This document shows positions 34,392-42,893 of a stretch of 64,000 nt of DNA, piece after piece. The DNA is from Thalassovita sp. (GTDB lineage: Bacteria > Bacteroidota > Bacteroidia > Cytophagales > Flammeovirgaceae): the NCBI GenBank assembly GCA_002729595.1, contig PBYL01000192.1, forward strand, positions 1-64,000, read 5' to 3'. Under the pieces are notes generated by a model. The model ran no database searches, was not told the DNA's origin, and saw nothing but the letters and a program-made list of their open reading frames with translations. The first letter of the stretch is position 1. Each line of letters starts with the position of its first letter. Position numbers and translations under genes: made by a program.

Positions 34392-34423
34392 TTTCCAGAC
34401 TTATAGCAATCCAATTAGCTTTG
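34392..34423 (+). promoter_or_regulatory. Bacteroidota-type promoter of the alkaline phosphatase gene
   Basis: TAGCTTTG at 34416-34423 matches TAnnTTTG, and TTTC at 34392-34395 lies 20 bp upstream in the -33 position. The transcript would begin near 34430, about 22 bases before the ATG at 34452. Confidence 0.5.
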
Positions 34424-34451
34424 CCGCTAAATAATTTAAATTTTTAAAGTG

Positions 34452-35603
34452 ATGACAAAAAAATCCCTATTAATAATCTGTCTAAGTATACTTAGCATAG
34501 TTTCATGTCAGGAAGCAAAAAGTCCAGAAAATGCTACTGTTAGGGCAACTAAAACTCACGAAGTAAGTAAAATTGTTTACTCTCCAGATAGTACACAAGA
34601 AGTTAAAAACATCATTTTTCTTGTAGGTGATGGCATGGGAATTACACAAGTTTATGCAGGCATGACAGCCAACCATGGCAAACTGTTTATTGAAAATATG
34701 CCAGTAATGGGTATGAGCAAAACTTACTCTTCTGATAAATATATTACCGATTCAGCTTCGGGTGCAACTGCTTTTTCAGCAGGTAAAAAAACATACAATG
34801 GAGCAATTGGTGTAGGCCCAGATGGTAAACCCATTGAAACTATTCTTGAAATCGCAGAAAAAAATGGTCTTGCAACTGGTCTGGTGGCAACTAGCTCGAT
34901 CACACACGCTACTCCAGCTTCTTTTATAGCTCACCAACCAAAAAGAAGCATGGAAGAAGAAATTGCTGCTGATTTTCTTAAAACTGATATAGATGTATTT
35001 ATTGGTGGTGGTAAAAAATTCTTTGCTGATAGAGAAGACGGAAAAGACCTTACTGTCGAATTAAAAGACAAAGGTTACCAAGTTGTGTATTCAATGGAAG
35101 ACCTTGCCCCTATTAAATCTGGAAAAGTGGCTGCCTTAACTGCTGAAAACGAAAACCCTCCCTATTCTCACGGTAGAGAAGATATGCTACCAAATGCTGC
35201 TGAAAAAGCGATAGAGCTCTTAAGCCAAAGTGAGAAAGGATTTTTTTTAATGGTAGAAGGTTCTCAAATTGATTGGGGTGGACATAAAAACGATATTCAA
35301 TATGTAGTAGATGAGATGCTAGATTTTGACAGAACCATCGCTAAAGCATTAGAATTTGCTGCAAAAGACAAACACACTTTGGTAGTAGTTACAGCTGACC
35401 ACGAAACTGGAGGTTTAACTTTAAATGGAGGCTCAATTGAAAAAGGTGAAGTAAATGCCATGTTTACTACCGGGAGTCACACAGCTGTATCAGTTCCAGT
35501 ATTTGCATTTGGCCCTCAAGCAGAACAGTTTTCTGGTTATTTTGAAAACACTGCCATCTTCGACAAGTTCTTAAATGCATATCAATTCCAAAATCAACAA
35601 TAA
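34452..35603 (+). CDS. phoA: alkaline phosphatase (lipoprotein)
   Basis: 383 residues from the ATG at 34452 (a GTG directly before it is also possible). Lipobox SIVSC (Cys19). The PhoA-type active site is intact: NIIFLVGDGMG with the metal-binding Asp60, nucleophile Ser101 in ITDSASGATAFSAGKKT, SQIDWGGHKND and the zinc-binding TADHETGG. It releases phosphate from organic esters outside the cytoplasm. It stands alone with a strong terminator; no Pho box can be assigned in this phylum by eye. The symbol is given for similarity to the PhoA family. Confidence 0.9.
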   Translation: MTKKSLLIICLSILSIVSCQEAKSPENATVRATKTHEVSKIVYSPDSTQEVKNIIFLVGDGMGITQVYAGMTANHGKLFIENMPVMGMSKTYSSDKYITDSASGATAFSAGKKTYNGAIGVGPDGKPIETILEIAEKNGLATGLVATSSITHATPASFIAHQPKRSMEEEIAADFLKTDIDVFIGGGKKFFADREDGKDLTVELKDKGYQVVYSMEDLAPIKSGKVAALTAENENPPYSHGREDMLPNAAEKAIELLSQSEKGFFLMVEGSQIDWGGHKNDIQYVVDEMLDFDRTIAKALEFAAKDKHTLVVVTADHETGGLTLNGGSIEKGEVNAMFTTGSHTAVSVPVFAFGPQAEQFSGYFENTAIFDKFLNAYQFQNQQ

Positions 35604-35606
35604 TAT

Positions 35607-35651
35607 AAAAAAAGAAAAGAGTAAATTTAAATTCTACTCTTTTCTTTTTTT
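35607..35651 (+). terminator. intrinsic terminator of the alkaline phosphatase gene
   Basis: Seventeen-base arms (AAAAAAAGAAAAGAGTA and TACTCTTTTCTTTTTTT) are perfect inverted repeats around an 11-base loop, beginning 4 bases after the stop codon and ending in a T run. Confidence 0.9.
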
Positions 35652-35871
35652 ACCCATATTTTATTATTTACAGCTCAACCTAACGGTTAATAAAGTTTAA
35701 GAGTTATAAATTTTAAAAAAATTATTAAAAAAGAATATTCTTTTATTGAAGATAATCATACGCTCACCCTTTTACTTTATATCTACTATTTTTTTGGCAA
35801 CTTACATCCTCGGCAATCCAAAACTGTGATTTTTAGCCCATTTAGTTGGTTTAGCATCCCAAAAAATAAAG

Positions 35872-35900
35872 TTTGTACATTGTTATAATACTAGCTTTGT
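35872..35900 (+). promoter_or_regulatory. possible promoter of the 79-88 aa small protein
   Basis: TTTG (35872-35875) and TAGCTTTG (35893-35900) resemble the -33 and -7 elements, though the 17-bp spacer is shorter than usual. The rest of 35652-35960 is AT-rich with no other element. Confidence 0.4.
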
Positions 35901-35991
35901 TTCATTTGAAAGCAAATAAAGCTTAACGGTATATTCTATTCAAAAAAAAACACCGTTTTCAATGCAACATATCAAACTAAACATACTAACA

Positions 35992-36228
35992 ATGATCAGT
36001 AAATTTATAACGCTACCATTTTCAGTAAAACTCAACAAACTACTACTTGAAGCACAATACATGGGGTCTGCTAAAATTGATGATACAGTTTGCGTACTCT
36101 ACTTATATGAGAAAGAATATTATGAAATTATTTATACTGACGATATGAATACTATTCTTTCCATTGATCTTGCTAAACCAAATCATCTTCCATACTTCTG
36201 CGATTTTGATTTAAGAAATCTGCTTTAA
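35992..36228 (+). CDS. small hypothetical protein
   Basis: 78 residues from the ATG at 35992 (MISKFITLPFSVKLNKLLL); an ATG at 35962 gives 88 residues. The sequence contains regularly spaced Asp/Tyr-rich strands (VCVLYLYEKEYYEIIYTDD) ending DFDLRNLL. No signal peptide or known family. A promoter-like sequence lies 90-120 bp upstream and codon use resembles that of neighbours, so the gene is probably real. Confidence 0.55.
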   Translation: MISKFITLPFSVKLNKLLLEAQYMGSAKIDDTVCVLYLYEKEYYEIIYTDDMNTILSIDLAKPNHLPYFCDFDLRNLL

Positions 36229-36338
36229 GGAAGATATCTAACCAAATATTGTATGTATTTACAGTTATTAGGAATATAAAAAAGTTTCATTAGCATTTGT
36301 TATGAAATTGTAAAGATTTAATTATTTAGTTTTGAAAG

Positions 36339-36415
36339 ATGAAGGTCGGTTTTCCGATTCTTCATGATTGGATTCAATTGGCTGGGCAGCAATCGTTTTG
36401 TTGCCTAGCTTCGTT
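36339..36415 (+). ncRNA. two-stem structured RNA or leader upstream of the RimB-RimK operon
   Basis: Stem 1 (36339-36365): ATGAAGGTCGG pairs with CCGATTCTTCAT with a TTTT loop and one bulged base (11 pairs). Stem 2 (36381-36409): GCTGGGCAGCAA pairs with TTGTTGCCTAGC (12 pairs, two G-U) around TCGTT, followed by TTCGTTTTTA. The G/C content is far above the surrounding AT-rich DNA. It may be a small RNA with its own terminator or an attenuator for the operon 130 bp downstream. I do not recognise a known riboswitch. Confidence 0.5.
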
Positions 36416-36547
36416 TTTAGGCCTTTCTTATTTAATTCCTTCTCCCCCTCTTCTTTCTTTTTTTCAAAAAAACATCGCAAATTCCTTTGGATAATTTAAT
36501 TAAGTATTAATATTAAAATTCTTTATGTCTCTATTGATTTATTAAAT

Positions 36548-37018
36548 TTGTTAAAAGAAAGAAGTCTTTTGAATAATAAACTAGTAATTGGAAGTCTGGA
36601 TAAAGCTGATTTTCCTGACTTAAATCTTTTTGATATTCCCTGCAAAATCGACACGGGGGCAGAAACATCAGCAATACACTGCCATAAGGTTAAGCTAATT
36701 GAAAGACAGGGAAAAGAAATAATCACCTTCTATTTGCTGGATCCTGAACATCCCCAATACAATGGGATAGAGTTCAGTTCCGAAAATTTTAGAGAGAAAA
36801 GAATCAAAAGTTCCTTCGGGCACACAGAATATAGATACGTGATTAAAAGTAGGATTAAACTATTTGGTAAAATTATCAAAATTGATCTTACGCTTTCAGA
36901 CAGGGAACAAATGAAGTATCCGGTTTTACTGGGTAAAAAACTTCTTAAAAATAAGTTCCTCGTTGATGTGAGCCAGAAAAATTTATCTTATAATCTTAAA
37001 AATATAAACAAAGGCTAA
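36548..37018 (+). CDS. RimB-type retropepsin-like (ATP-dependent zinc protease family) protein
   Basis: 156 residues from a TTG at 36548; upstream ATG codons are followed by stops in frame, so the start must be TTG here or at 36569. The aspartic-protease-like motif [12 protein letters not shown] (about 33-44) and [33 protein letters not shown] place it in the PF05618 retropepsin-like group, named RimB where it is encoded beside RimK in Pseudomonas. It may trim glutamates that RimK adds. The stop codon overlaps the rimK start (TAATG). Confidence 0.85.
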   Translation: MLKERSLLNNKLVIGSLDKADFPDLNLFDIPCKIDTGAETSAIHCHKVKLIERQGKEIITFYLLDPEHPQYNGIEFSSENFREKRIKSSFGHTEYRYVIKSRIKLFGKIIKIDLTLSDREQMKYPVLLGKKLLKNKFLVDVSQKNLSYNLKNINKG

Positions 37019-37929
37019 TGAAAATTGCCGTTTTATCACGAAATAAGAAATTATACTCAACACAGCGTTTAGTTGAGGCTATCAAAAAAAGAGGACACGA
37101 AGCGGAGGTAATTAACCATACCAACTGTTATGTAGTAATCGAAAAAGACAGACCTAATGTGTATATTGGTGACCATGAAATTACAGGTATTGATGCCATA
37201 ATTCCTAGAATTGGTTCTTCTGTTACATTTTATGGAACTGCTATTATTCGCCAATTTGAAATGCAGAAGGTTTTTACTACAGTAAGTAGTTTGGCTTTGG
37301 TGAGAGCCAGAGATAAGCTGAGAAGTCTTCAGATTCTATCTAAAGCAGGTGTTGGAATTCCTAAAACTGCATTTGCCAAATATCCGGGTGATGTACAAAC
37401 ATTGATTAAGCAAGTAGGTGGCGCGCCACTTATTATTAAATTACTCGAAGGTACTCAAGGTCTTGGAGTTGTACTTGCTGAAACTCAAAAGGCTGCTAAA
37501 TCAGTTATTCAAGCATTTTACGGGCTTGACGCTAACATTTTGATACAAGAGTTTATTAAAGAAGCAAAAGGTGCAGACATTAGAGCTTTTGTAATAAATG
37601 GAAAAGTAGTTGGTGCCATGATGAGACAAGGGCAAGAAGGCGAATTTAGATCTAACCTACACAGAGGTGGCGTTGGAACCCCTATTAAACTGAAGCGTGA
37701 AGAAAAGTCAGTGGCAATTAAGGCTGCTCAAGCTTTAGGTCTTCATATCGCTGGTGTAGATATGCTTCGCTCAGAAAGAGGTCCATTGGTGATAGAAGTA
37801 AATGCTTCACCTGGTTTAGAAGGTATTGAAAAAGCAACCAAAATCGATATTGCCGATAAAATTGTCGAGTTTGTAGAACAATCTGTGCATCATACAGATT
37901 CTAAAAAGAAAGATAAAATTGGTGTATAA
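37018..37929 (+). CDS. rimK: RimK family alpha-L-glutamate ligase
   Basis: 303 residues. The ATP-grasp features are visible: PFVIIK-like strand in [23 protein letters not shown], acidic metal ligands near [27 protein letters not shown]. The start [20 protein letters not shown] and [20 protein letters not shown] are typical of RimK, which adds glutamate to the C terminus of ribosomal protein S6 or makes poly-alpha-glutamate. It overlaps the RimB-type gene by 1 bp and ends at a strong terminator, so the two form an operon for adding and removing glutamates. Confidence 0.92.
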   Translation: MKIAVLSRNKKLYSTQRLVEAIKKRGHEAEVINHTNCYVVIEKDRPNVYIGDHEITGIDAIIPRIGSSVTFYGTAIIRQFEMQKVFTTVSSLALVRARDKLRSLQILSKAGVGIPKTAFAKYPGDVQTLIKQVGGAPLIIKLLEGTQGLGVVLAETQKAAKSVIQAFYGLDANILIQEFIKEAKGADIRAFVINGKVVGAMMRQGQEGEFRSNLHRGGVGTPIKLKREEKSVAIKAAQALGLHIAGVDMLRSERGPLVIEVNASPGLEGIEKATKIDIADKIVEFVEQSVHHTDSKKKDKIGV

Positions 37930-37934
37930 ATAGT

Positions 37935-37962
37935 AAGGCTGGACGAAAAATCCAGCCTTTTT
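37935..37962 (+). terminator. intrinsic terminator after rimK
   Basis: AAGGCTGGA and TCCAGCCTT form a 9-bp stem with a 7-base loop, followed by TTT. It starts 6 bases after the rimK stop codon, and reaches the end of the convergent sigma-factor gene. Confidence 0.9.
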
Positions 37963-38551
37963 AATTGTTATATCCTTTAATCTTTTTATAGGTTTGGTGT
38001 ATTCTGGTTATTTTTTCTCTTGCTCTTTTTAACCTCATTTTTACTGCACTTTCTCCCAAACCCATAATTTCTTGTATTTCTTTTAAAGAAAGCTTCTGAC
38101 TATACTTTAATAGTAAAATCATTTTGTCTTGAGGTGGCAATTGCTTCATCAATTCTTCTAGCAATTCCATTGTTAAGTCTTCGTCTAGCGAATGGTCTAC
38201 ATCTAATTCAGATATATCTTCAAACTGCTCAAAAAGCTCTTCAGAAAGCTTTACATGGTATTTTTTGCGGTTTTTTCTGAGGTAATCTAGGCAAGTATTA
38301 TTGGCAATAGTATATAACCATGGAGAAAATCTGCCTCCAGATTTAAAGGCATTTAAATGGAGAAATAATTTTATAAAAATATCTTGTGTGAGATCGCGTG
38401 CTAGCTCCTCATCCTTTACATATGCTCTGCATCTTTTGTATATTTTTGTTTCATATCGCTTAGATATCTCATTGAAACAAGTCGTATCAAACCGATAAGT
38501 AAGACGATTTATTATTTCCTCATCTTTCAGTTGATGCACATTACTATTCAT
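37961..38551 (-). CDS. ECF-type RNA polymerase sigma factor
   Basis: 196 residues. Region 2 contains ARDLTQDIFIKLFLHLNAFK and PWLYTIANNTCLDYLRK; region 4 contains LPPQDKMILLLKYSQKLSLK, EIQEIMGLGESAVKMRLKRA. These are hallmarks of the sigma-70 ECF family. No anti-sigma factor of the usual membrane type lies next to it. A short, Lys/Asp-rich 50-residue protein is encoded divergently (38631-38783), and a palindrome overlaps the predicted sigma promoter. Confidence 0.92.
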   Translation of the reverse strand: MNSNVHQLKDEEIINRLTYRFDTTCFNEISKRYETKIYKRCRAYVKDEELARDLTQDIFIKLFLHLNAFKSGGRFSPWLYTIANNTCLDYLRKNRKKYHVKLSEELFEQFEDISELDVDHSLDEDLTMELLEELMKQLPPQDKMILLLKYSQKLSLKEIQEIMGLGESAVKMRLKRAREKITRIHQTYKKIKGYNN

Positions 38552-38561
38552 ATCAGTAGTT

Positions 38562-38592
38562 CAAAATTTGACGCATCGTATGTGACTTCAAA
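38562..38592 (-). promoter_or_regulatory. predicted promoter of the ECF sigma gene
   Basis: On the minus strand TTTG (38589-38592) is followed after 19 bp by AAATTTTG (38562-38569), a one-mismatch TAnnTTTG. Transcription would start just a few bases before the ATG at 38551, giving an almost leaderless mRNA. Confidence 0.45.
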
Positions 38593-38606
38593 ATAAAATC
38601 ACGTAC
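38578..38606. promoter_or_regulatory. inverted repeat between the ECF sigma gene and the small divergent gene
   Basis: GTATGTGA (38578-38585) and TCACGTAC (38599-38606) are inverted repeats with one mismatch and a 13-base spacer. The repeat overlaps the -33 element of the sigma gene. It may be an operator controlling both divergent genes. Confidence 0.35.
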
Positions 38607-38630
38607 AATAATAAATTTAAATTCAAGATC

Positions 38631-38783
38631 ATGAAAACACAAAAAAATATCCAAAAGAAAAATAAGAACAACAGATCTATACCTTCTGATGATTTTTATG
38701 GTGATTCTTTTCTTGACGATGAAAAAGAATACACTATAAAACCAAAAGGTAGCAGAAAAAATTACTTTTCTGATAATGAATAG
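38631..38783 (+). CDS. small charged protein (50 aa) divergent from the sigma factor
   Basis: ATG at 38631 to TAG at 38781-38783 encodes 50 residues: a very basic start (KTQKNIQKKNKNNRSIPSDD) followed by an acidic, aromatic part (FYGDSFLDDEKEYTIKPKG) and SRKNYFSDNE. The reading frame has normal Bacteroidota codon use, its own hairpin terminator (38813-38862) and no competing gene on the plus strand. The longer minus-strand frame across it is a shadow. Unknown function; a role linked to the sigma factor is only suggested by position. Confidence 0.6.
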   Translation: MKTQKNIQKKNKNNRSIPSDDFYGDSFLDDEKEYTIKPKGSRKNYFSDNE

Positions 38784-38812
38784 ACTCTTTTCCTGAAAAG
38801 GCAATTATAAAA

Positions 38813-38862
38813 AAAGATGTTTCAAAGTCCATCTATAAATAGATATCGTTTGAAACATCTTT
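38813..38862. terminator. long-stem hairpin between the small gene and nrdJ
   Basis: AAAGATGTTTCAAA (38813-38826) and TTTGAAACATCTTT (38849-38862) are perfect 14-base inverted repeats. The loop contains a further ATCTA/TAGAT stem. It has A runs on the left and lies between convergent genes, so it can terminate both. Confidence 0.85.
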
Positions 38863-38892
38863 AAATAATATACTTAAGAAGCTTTAGCTCAA

Positions 38893-41472
38893 TTAGTTAC
38901 ATTTTGAGTAACCACAGCTTTTACACTTCAAACATCCTTCTTCATAAATTAATCCGTCTGGATCAGAACAATTAGGACACTCTCTGTCTACTGCTACAGT
39001 TCCATCAGGAATTAAGCTTTTTAAAGATCTAGCTACACCGTTTTTCCAAGTGTTGATGTAGTCCTTATCGAAGTTTAGGTTCGATACCAAATCAACTACA
39101 TATGGAAGTGGCATACCGTGACGAAGAATACCAGAGATAAGCTTCGCATAGTTCCAGAATTCTTTGTTGAATGATCTTGATAGACCTTCAATAGTTACTC
39201 TAAAACCTTGTCTGTCGTGGTATTGGAAATCGTAACGAGTTCTACCATTTTCGGTTTCTCCTTTAATAACCCAACCTTTATCTACATACTCTGGCAATGC
39301 GAATGCTTCTTCTGCTTTACCTGTAAATATTTCGTAAGGTCTGCCATTAAGTAAACCAACAACTGCTAACCAAGCCTCTTGCTCGTTATAGAATCTAATA
39401 ACTCTAGCTTCTAGCTTAGTAGGTCTTTTTGGAGCTACAGTTTCTATAATCTCGTTTGCTCCGTCTTCTTTCTTGTTGTCTTTAGAAACCAATACACCAG
39501 ATCTAGAACCATCGCGATAAACGGTAATACCTTTTAAGCCATGTTTCCAAGATTCCATATAAATCTCACCAACTTTCTCTACAGAAATATCTTGTGGTAA
39601 GTTAATAGTAGAACTGATAGAGTGAGTTACATACTTTTGAACTACTGCTTGAATTTCAACTCTTTTTAACCAGTCGATCTCTTGTGCAGTTGAACCAACA
39701 TATGGGCTTTCTTCTACAGCTGACTTGCCTGTAACTTCCATCCAAGTTTTAAACTTAGCATGGTACACGTCAAACTCTTCCCACATATCACCCATATCAT
39801 CTTTAAAAGTACCTTTTGTCTCTTTCTGGCTTGCGTTTACTTTTCTTCTTCTCTTATAAGAAAGCATAAATGCAGGTTCGATACCAGAAGTAGTTTGAGC
39901 CAACATACTTAATGTACCAGTTGGAGCAACAGTACTAATAGAAATATTTCTTCTTCCGTATTCCATCATACGCTTGTAAACTGCTGGGAATTCTTTCTCC
40001 AACATTTGTACAAACTCAGATTGGTTTTCTATTTCAGGATTGAAACCTACGAAAGCATCTCTTTCAACAGCCATGTCGATTGAACTCTCAAATTCTGCTT
40101 CACACTTCACACGCATAATTTTGTCAATCGCCTCAACAGCCTCGTCAGAATCGAATTTTAGGTTTAATGCAGCCATAGCATCACCCATAGCAGTAAAACC
40201 TAAACCAGTTCTTCTTCCTCTTTTACCTGTTTCGTAAAGAAGTTTCCAAGTTTCAAGTTCGTTTTTCTTGATTGAATCTGGCTCTGGATCAGATTCGATT
40301 TTAGCCATAATACGCTCGATTGATTCTAATTCTAGATCAACCAAATCATCCATTAATCTTTGAGCTTCATAAGTAATTTCGTAGAATTTCTTATGGTCGA
40401 AGCTTGCTTCTGGCGTAAATGGATTATCTACAAAGTTGTATAAGTTAAGCGCAATTAGTCTACAGCTATCGCCACCTTGCATTGCAATCTCAGAACAAGG
40501 GTTTGTAGAGATATTTTTAAACTCAGGATAAACTGAAGAAGTTGAATACCAGTGCTGACGATCCCAGAAAATAAGACCCGGCTCAGCAGTGTTATGTGCA
40601 GAAGAAATAATTACTTTCCACAGCTCTCTTGCATCAACCATTTTGCTAACCTCTGGCTCTTTTGCATCAATCGGGAAACGAAGTTTATACTCAGTTCCTT
40701 CAGATACAGCTTTCATAAACTCATCAGAAAGTCTTACAGAAACATTCGCTCCTGTTACTTTAGTTAAGTCTTGCTTAATCTTTACAAAGTCTTCAACATC
40801 TGGGTGAGCTACATCTATAGTAATCATTAATGCACCTCTTCTACCATTTTGCGCAACCTCTCTGGTGGTGTTAGAAAAACGCTCCATAAAAGAAACCGCA
40901 CCACTAGTTGTTCCTGCGGCATTCGCTACATTCATGTTAGCAGGACGTAAAGTAGAAATATCAATACCAACACCACATCTTCTTTTAAACAATTGAGCTA
41001 ATTGTTCGTCAGTCTGGCAAATACCACCATATGAATCGTAAGGAGATGGTAAAACCACACAGTTAGAAAGTGAAGCCATCATATGGGTGTTGCCCAATGC
41101 TGCCATCACACTCCCTTGTGGAATTACATATTTAAAGTCCTTAAACAACTCATACACTTTCTCAAAAGAAAGTACCTTTCTCTTCTTACCATATGCAGAC
41201 ATTTTACCACTCTTCTCCTTTGTAATGCTTTTAGCATATTTTTCTTCTACTCTCGCAAACTGCATAGCCATTCTTCGGTGCATGTCTTCTGGTGATTTCT
41301 CTAGGAATTTACCTTCCTTATCTTTCACAGAATATTTGTGCATCCAAGTAGTTGCAGCTAACTCATCTCCACTAAAATATGCCTTACTTGCCTCAAGTAC
41401 CTCCTGATAACTGTAGGAACTTTGTCCGTTCGACTCAACCTTTTTTTGAGTTATGCTATTATCTTGAATCAT
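38893..41472 (-). CDS. nrdJ: adenosylcobalamin-dependent (class II) ribonucleotide reductase
   Basis: 859 residues. Class II signatures: the N-terminal ATP-cone-free start, GICQTDEQLAQLFKRRCGVG, DISTLRPANMNVANAAGTTS, active-site region NPCSEIAMQGGDSCRLIALN, STVAPTGTLSMLAQTTSGIE, and the Cys-rich C terminus RECPNCSDPDG ... CLKCKSCGYSKCN, which re-reduces the active site. It makes dNTP precursors using AdoCbl to generate the radical and does not need oxygen. It links with the riboswitch-controlled cobalamin receptor at the start of the window. No cobalamin riboswitch precedes it. No NrdB-type subunit is near. Confidence 0.95.
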   Translation of the reverse strand: MIQDNSITQKKVESNGQSSYSYQEVLEASKAYFSGDELAATTWMHKYSVKDKEGKFLEKSPEDMHRRMAMQFARVEEKYAKSITKEKSGKMSAYGKKRKVLSFEKVYELFKDFKYVIPQGSVMAALGNTHMMASLSNCVVLPSPYDSYGGICQTDEQLAQLFKRRCGVGIDISTLRPANMNVANAAGTTSGAVSFMERFSNTTREVAQNGRRGALMITIDVAHPDVEDFVKIKQDLTKVTGANVSVRLSDEFMKAVSEGTEYKLRFPIDAKEPEVSKMVDARELWKVIISSAHNTAEPGLIFWDRQHWYSTSSVYPEFKNISTNPCSEIAMQGGDSCRLIALNLYNFVDNPFTPEASFDHKKFYEITYEAQRLMDDLVDLELESIERIMAKIESDPEPDSIKKNELETWKLLYETGKRGRRTGLGFTAMGDAMAALNLKFDSDEAVEAIDKIMRVKCEAEFESSIDMAVERDAFVGFNPEIENQSEFVQMLEKEFPAVYKRMMEYGRRNISISTVAPTGTLSMLAQTTSGIEPAFMLSYKRRRKVNASQKETKGTFKDDMGDMWEEFDVYHAKFKTWMEVTGKSAVEESPYVGSTAQEIDWLKRVEIQAVVQKYVTHSISSTINLPQDISVEKVGEIYMESWKHGLKGITVYRDGSRSGVLVSKDNKKEDGANEIIETVAPKRPTKLEARVIRFYNEQEAWLAVVGLLNGRPYEIFTGKAEEAFALPEYVDKGWVIKGETENGRTRYDFQYHDRQGFRVTIEGLSRSFNKEFWNYAKLISGILRHGMPLPYVVDLVSNLNFDKDYINTWKNGVARSLKSLIPDGTVAVDRECPNCSDPDGLIYEEGCLKCKSCGYSKCN

Positions 41473-41494
41473 ATAAAAAAAGTTTATGGTTAAT

Positions 41495-41512
41495 GTCTCT
41501 TAATAAAGAGAC
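41495..41512 (-). promoter_or_regulatory. leader hairpin upstream of nrdJ
   Basis: GTCTCTT and AAGAGAC form a 7-bp stem with a 4-base loop, 23-40 bases upstream of the nrdJ start on the minus strand. A seven-U run lies between hairpin and start codon. It may be an mRNA stability or attenuation element. Confidence 0.4.
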
Positions 41513-41547
41513 AATATTTTTTAATTCTTTCTTAAGGACTACAGTCT

Positions 41548-41580
41548 ATATTGGGAAAAAGTTCTCCATATTTGGGAAAA
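41548..41580 (-). repeat. tandem TTTTCCCAAxAT repeats upstream of nrdJ
   Basis: ATATTGGGAAAA (41548-41559) and ATATTTGGGAAAA (41568-41580) are near-identical direct repeats offset by 20-21 bp, about two helical turns, 76-108 bp upstream of nrdJ. They may be tandem regulator-binding sites. No NrdR-box palindrome is visible. Confidence 0.4.
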
Positions 41581-42161
41581 CTGTGCATTTTTCAAAAATA
41601 GTACTTTTTATTTTAATTCCATCTCTAAACTCAGAGACTTTTTGAGGCCCCTTATTAATTCGATTCATTTTGAAATTTGATAGGATTTATTAAACATTAT
41701 AAACACTAATGATAATCTGATTTCGAATTTTTTTGTTAGGCAAAAAGCACGAAATGAGATATTAAATTTTAAAATCGATGACTGTAAAATGGCTGAAAAA
41801 AAATTTAAAAAAATCTGAAATAATGGGAGATTATCTTAAAATACAGTGAAAATTGGGATGAATTTGAAGTTTAGCTGATCAACTAAAAAAAAGCTGTTTC
41901 TCTTAAAAAGTTAAACTATAATAATAGAATAGACCGAATAAGATAGTGATGTTAATGGTATTTAAACTATCGCAAGTTCTCCTAATACCATCCGAAATTG
42001 GCTAACCTAAGCTTTTTATTTGCGTAAGAGATTTCAAAAAAATCAATGATAAAAAACTGTGAAAAGTTTATTCACATTTATTATGATTGAATTACGAGTA
42101 CAAATGACCGATTTTAATATTATATTGTTATTAAGAGTCGATAGTAAAACTTAACTGAAAT
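41581..42161. other. intergenic gap between nrdJ and the 150-aa secreted protein
   Basis: About 580 bp, very AT-rich, with only short chance reading frames (the longest continues from antisense of nrdJ). No promoter match, stable hairpin or known RNA motif is clear. This is unusually long for this otherwise compact region. Confidence 0.5.
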
Positions 42162-42614
42162 ATGCAGAAGAGACATTTTTTATCATTTTTTCTATTCATC
42201 GTTGCCGCTCATTTTTCTTTTAGCCAAGGATTAGAAAACCCTCTCCAAAATTTGCCAGAAGGAACGGTACTTACTATTAGAGATAAACTGAATGTTCCGG
42301 CTTATAACAGCGTAGTCGAGATCGGAAGTCCCAAGCACTATTTAAATGATAGTTTCAAATCTTTGTCATTAGTCCTTCATATTTCTTCAAATGAAAGAAC
42401 CATAGATAGAGGCACTGCTTTTCAAATTCAGAATGTTGAGTTTATCAACCAAAGAGATTCGCAAGAAGGCACCTATAAGGTTAAAATGTATTATGGTGAT
42501 AAAAGAGAATACCTACTTTGCTACCTATATCCAGAGCAATCCCCCAAAATAGAAGTACTCGATCAATACTTTAAAATTGACCTACCAAAAGCCAGTAGTT
42601 ATAGAAGTAATTAA
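42162..42614 (+). CDS. secreted hypothetical protein (150 aa)
   Basis: 150 residues with a clear signal peptide (FLSFFLFIVAAHFSFSQ, cleavage near 22). The mature part is beta-rich (GTVLTIRDKLNVPAYNSVVE, GTYKVKMYYGDKREYLLCYL) without a recognised domain or sorting signal. It is transcribed divergently from nrdJ. Confidence 0.6.
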   Translation: MQKRHFLSFFLFIVAAHFSFSQGLENPLQNLPEGTVLTIRDKLNVPAYNSVVEIGSPKHYLNDSFKSLSLVLHISSNERTIDRGTAFQIQNVEFINQRDSQEGTYKVKMYYGDKREYLLCYLYPEQSPKIEVLDQYFKIDLPKASSYRSN

Positions 42615-42893
42615 AGATAATTATAATACTATTTTTATTTAAAACCCTCTTAAAAATTACATCTCAGATTCGGCTAATTCTTCGTGAAAAAATCTGCTTC
42701 AGCAGTCCTACTTTTATCTTAAAAAATTTTGATAAAAGGAATTTCTTTACTAGCTTAAATCAGCTTTAAAAAGCAGTACTTCCGCGGAGACAGGCTAACA
42801 AATGCATACCTATGGCCTAAAAGATTGTAGATAAAATATCTGCACTCTTTCAGTACTCCTTTATAATTTTTTTTTAACATAACCCCATCTATC

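Noticed and set aside
38553-38804. Minus-strand frame of 83 codons between the sigma factor and nrdJ
   Set aside because: It is antisense to the better small plus-strand gene at 38631-38783, is rich in Phe/Ile like a reverse-strand shadow, and overlaps the predicted sigma promoter.
41379-41645. Plus-strand frame over the nrdJ start
   Set aside because: It is antisense to the N terminus of nrdJ and its leader; no promoter, start context or family supports it.
41473-41700. Cobalamin riboswitch or NrdR box before nrdJ
   Set aside because: No B12-box sequence and no ACACxxxxxxxTGTGT-like palindrome were found in the leader. Only direct repeats and a hairpin are present.
42711-42738. CTTTTATC/GATAAAAG inverted repeat between two small genes
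   Set aside because: The stem is AT-rich and the flanks have no U-tract; likely chance in AT-rich DNA.
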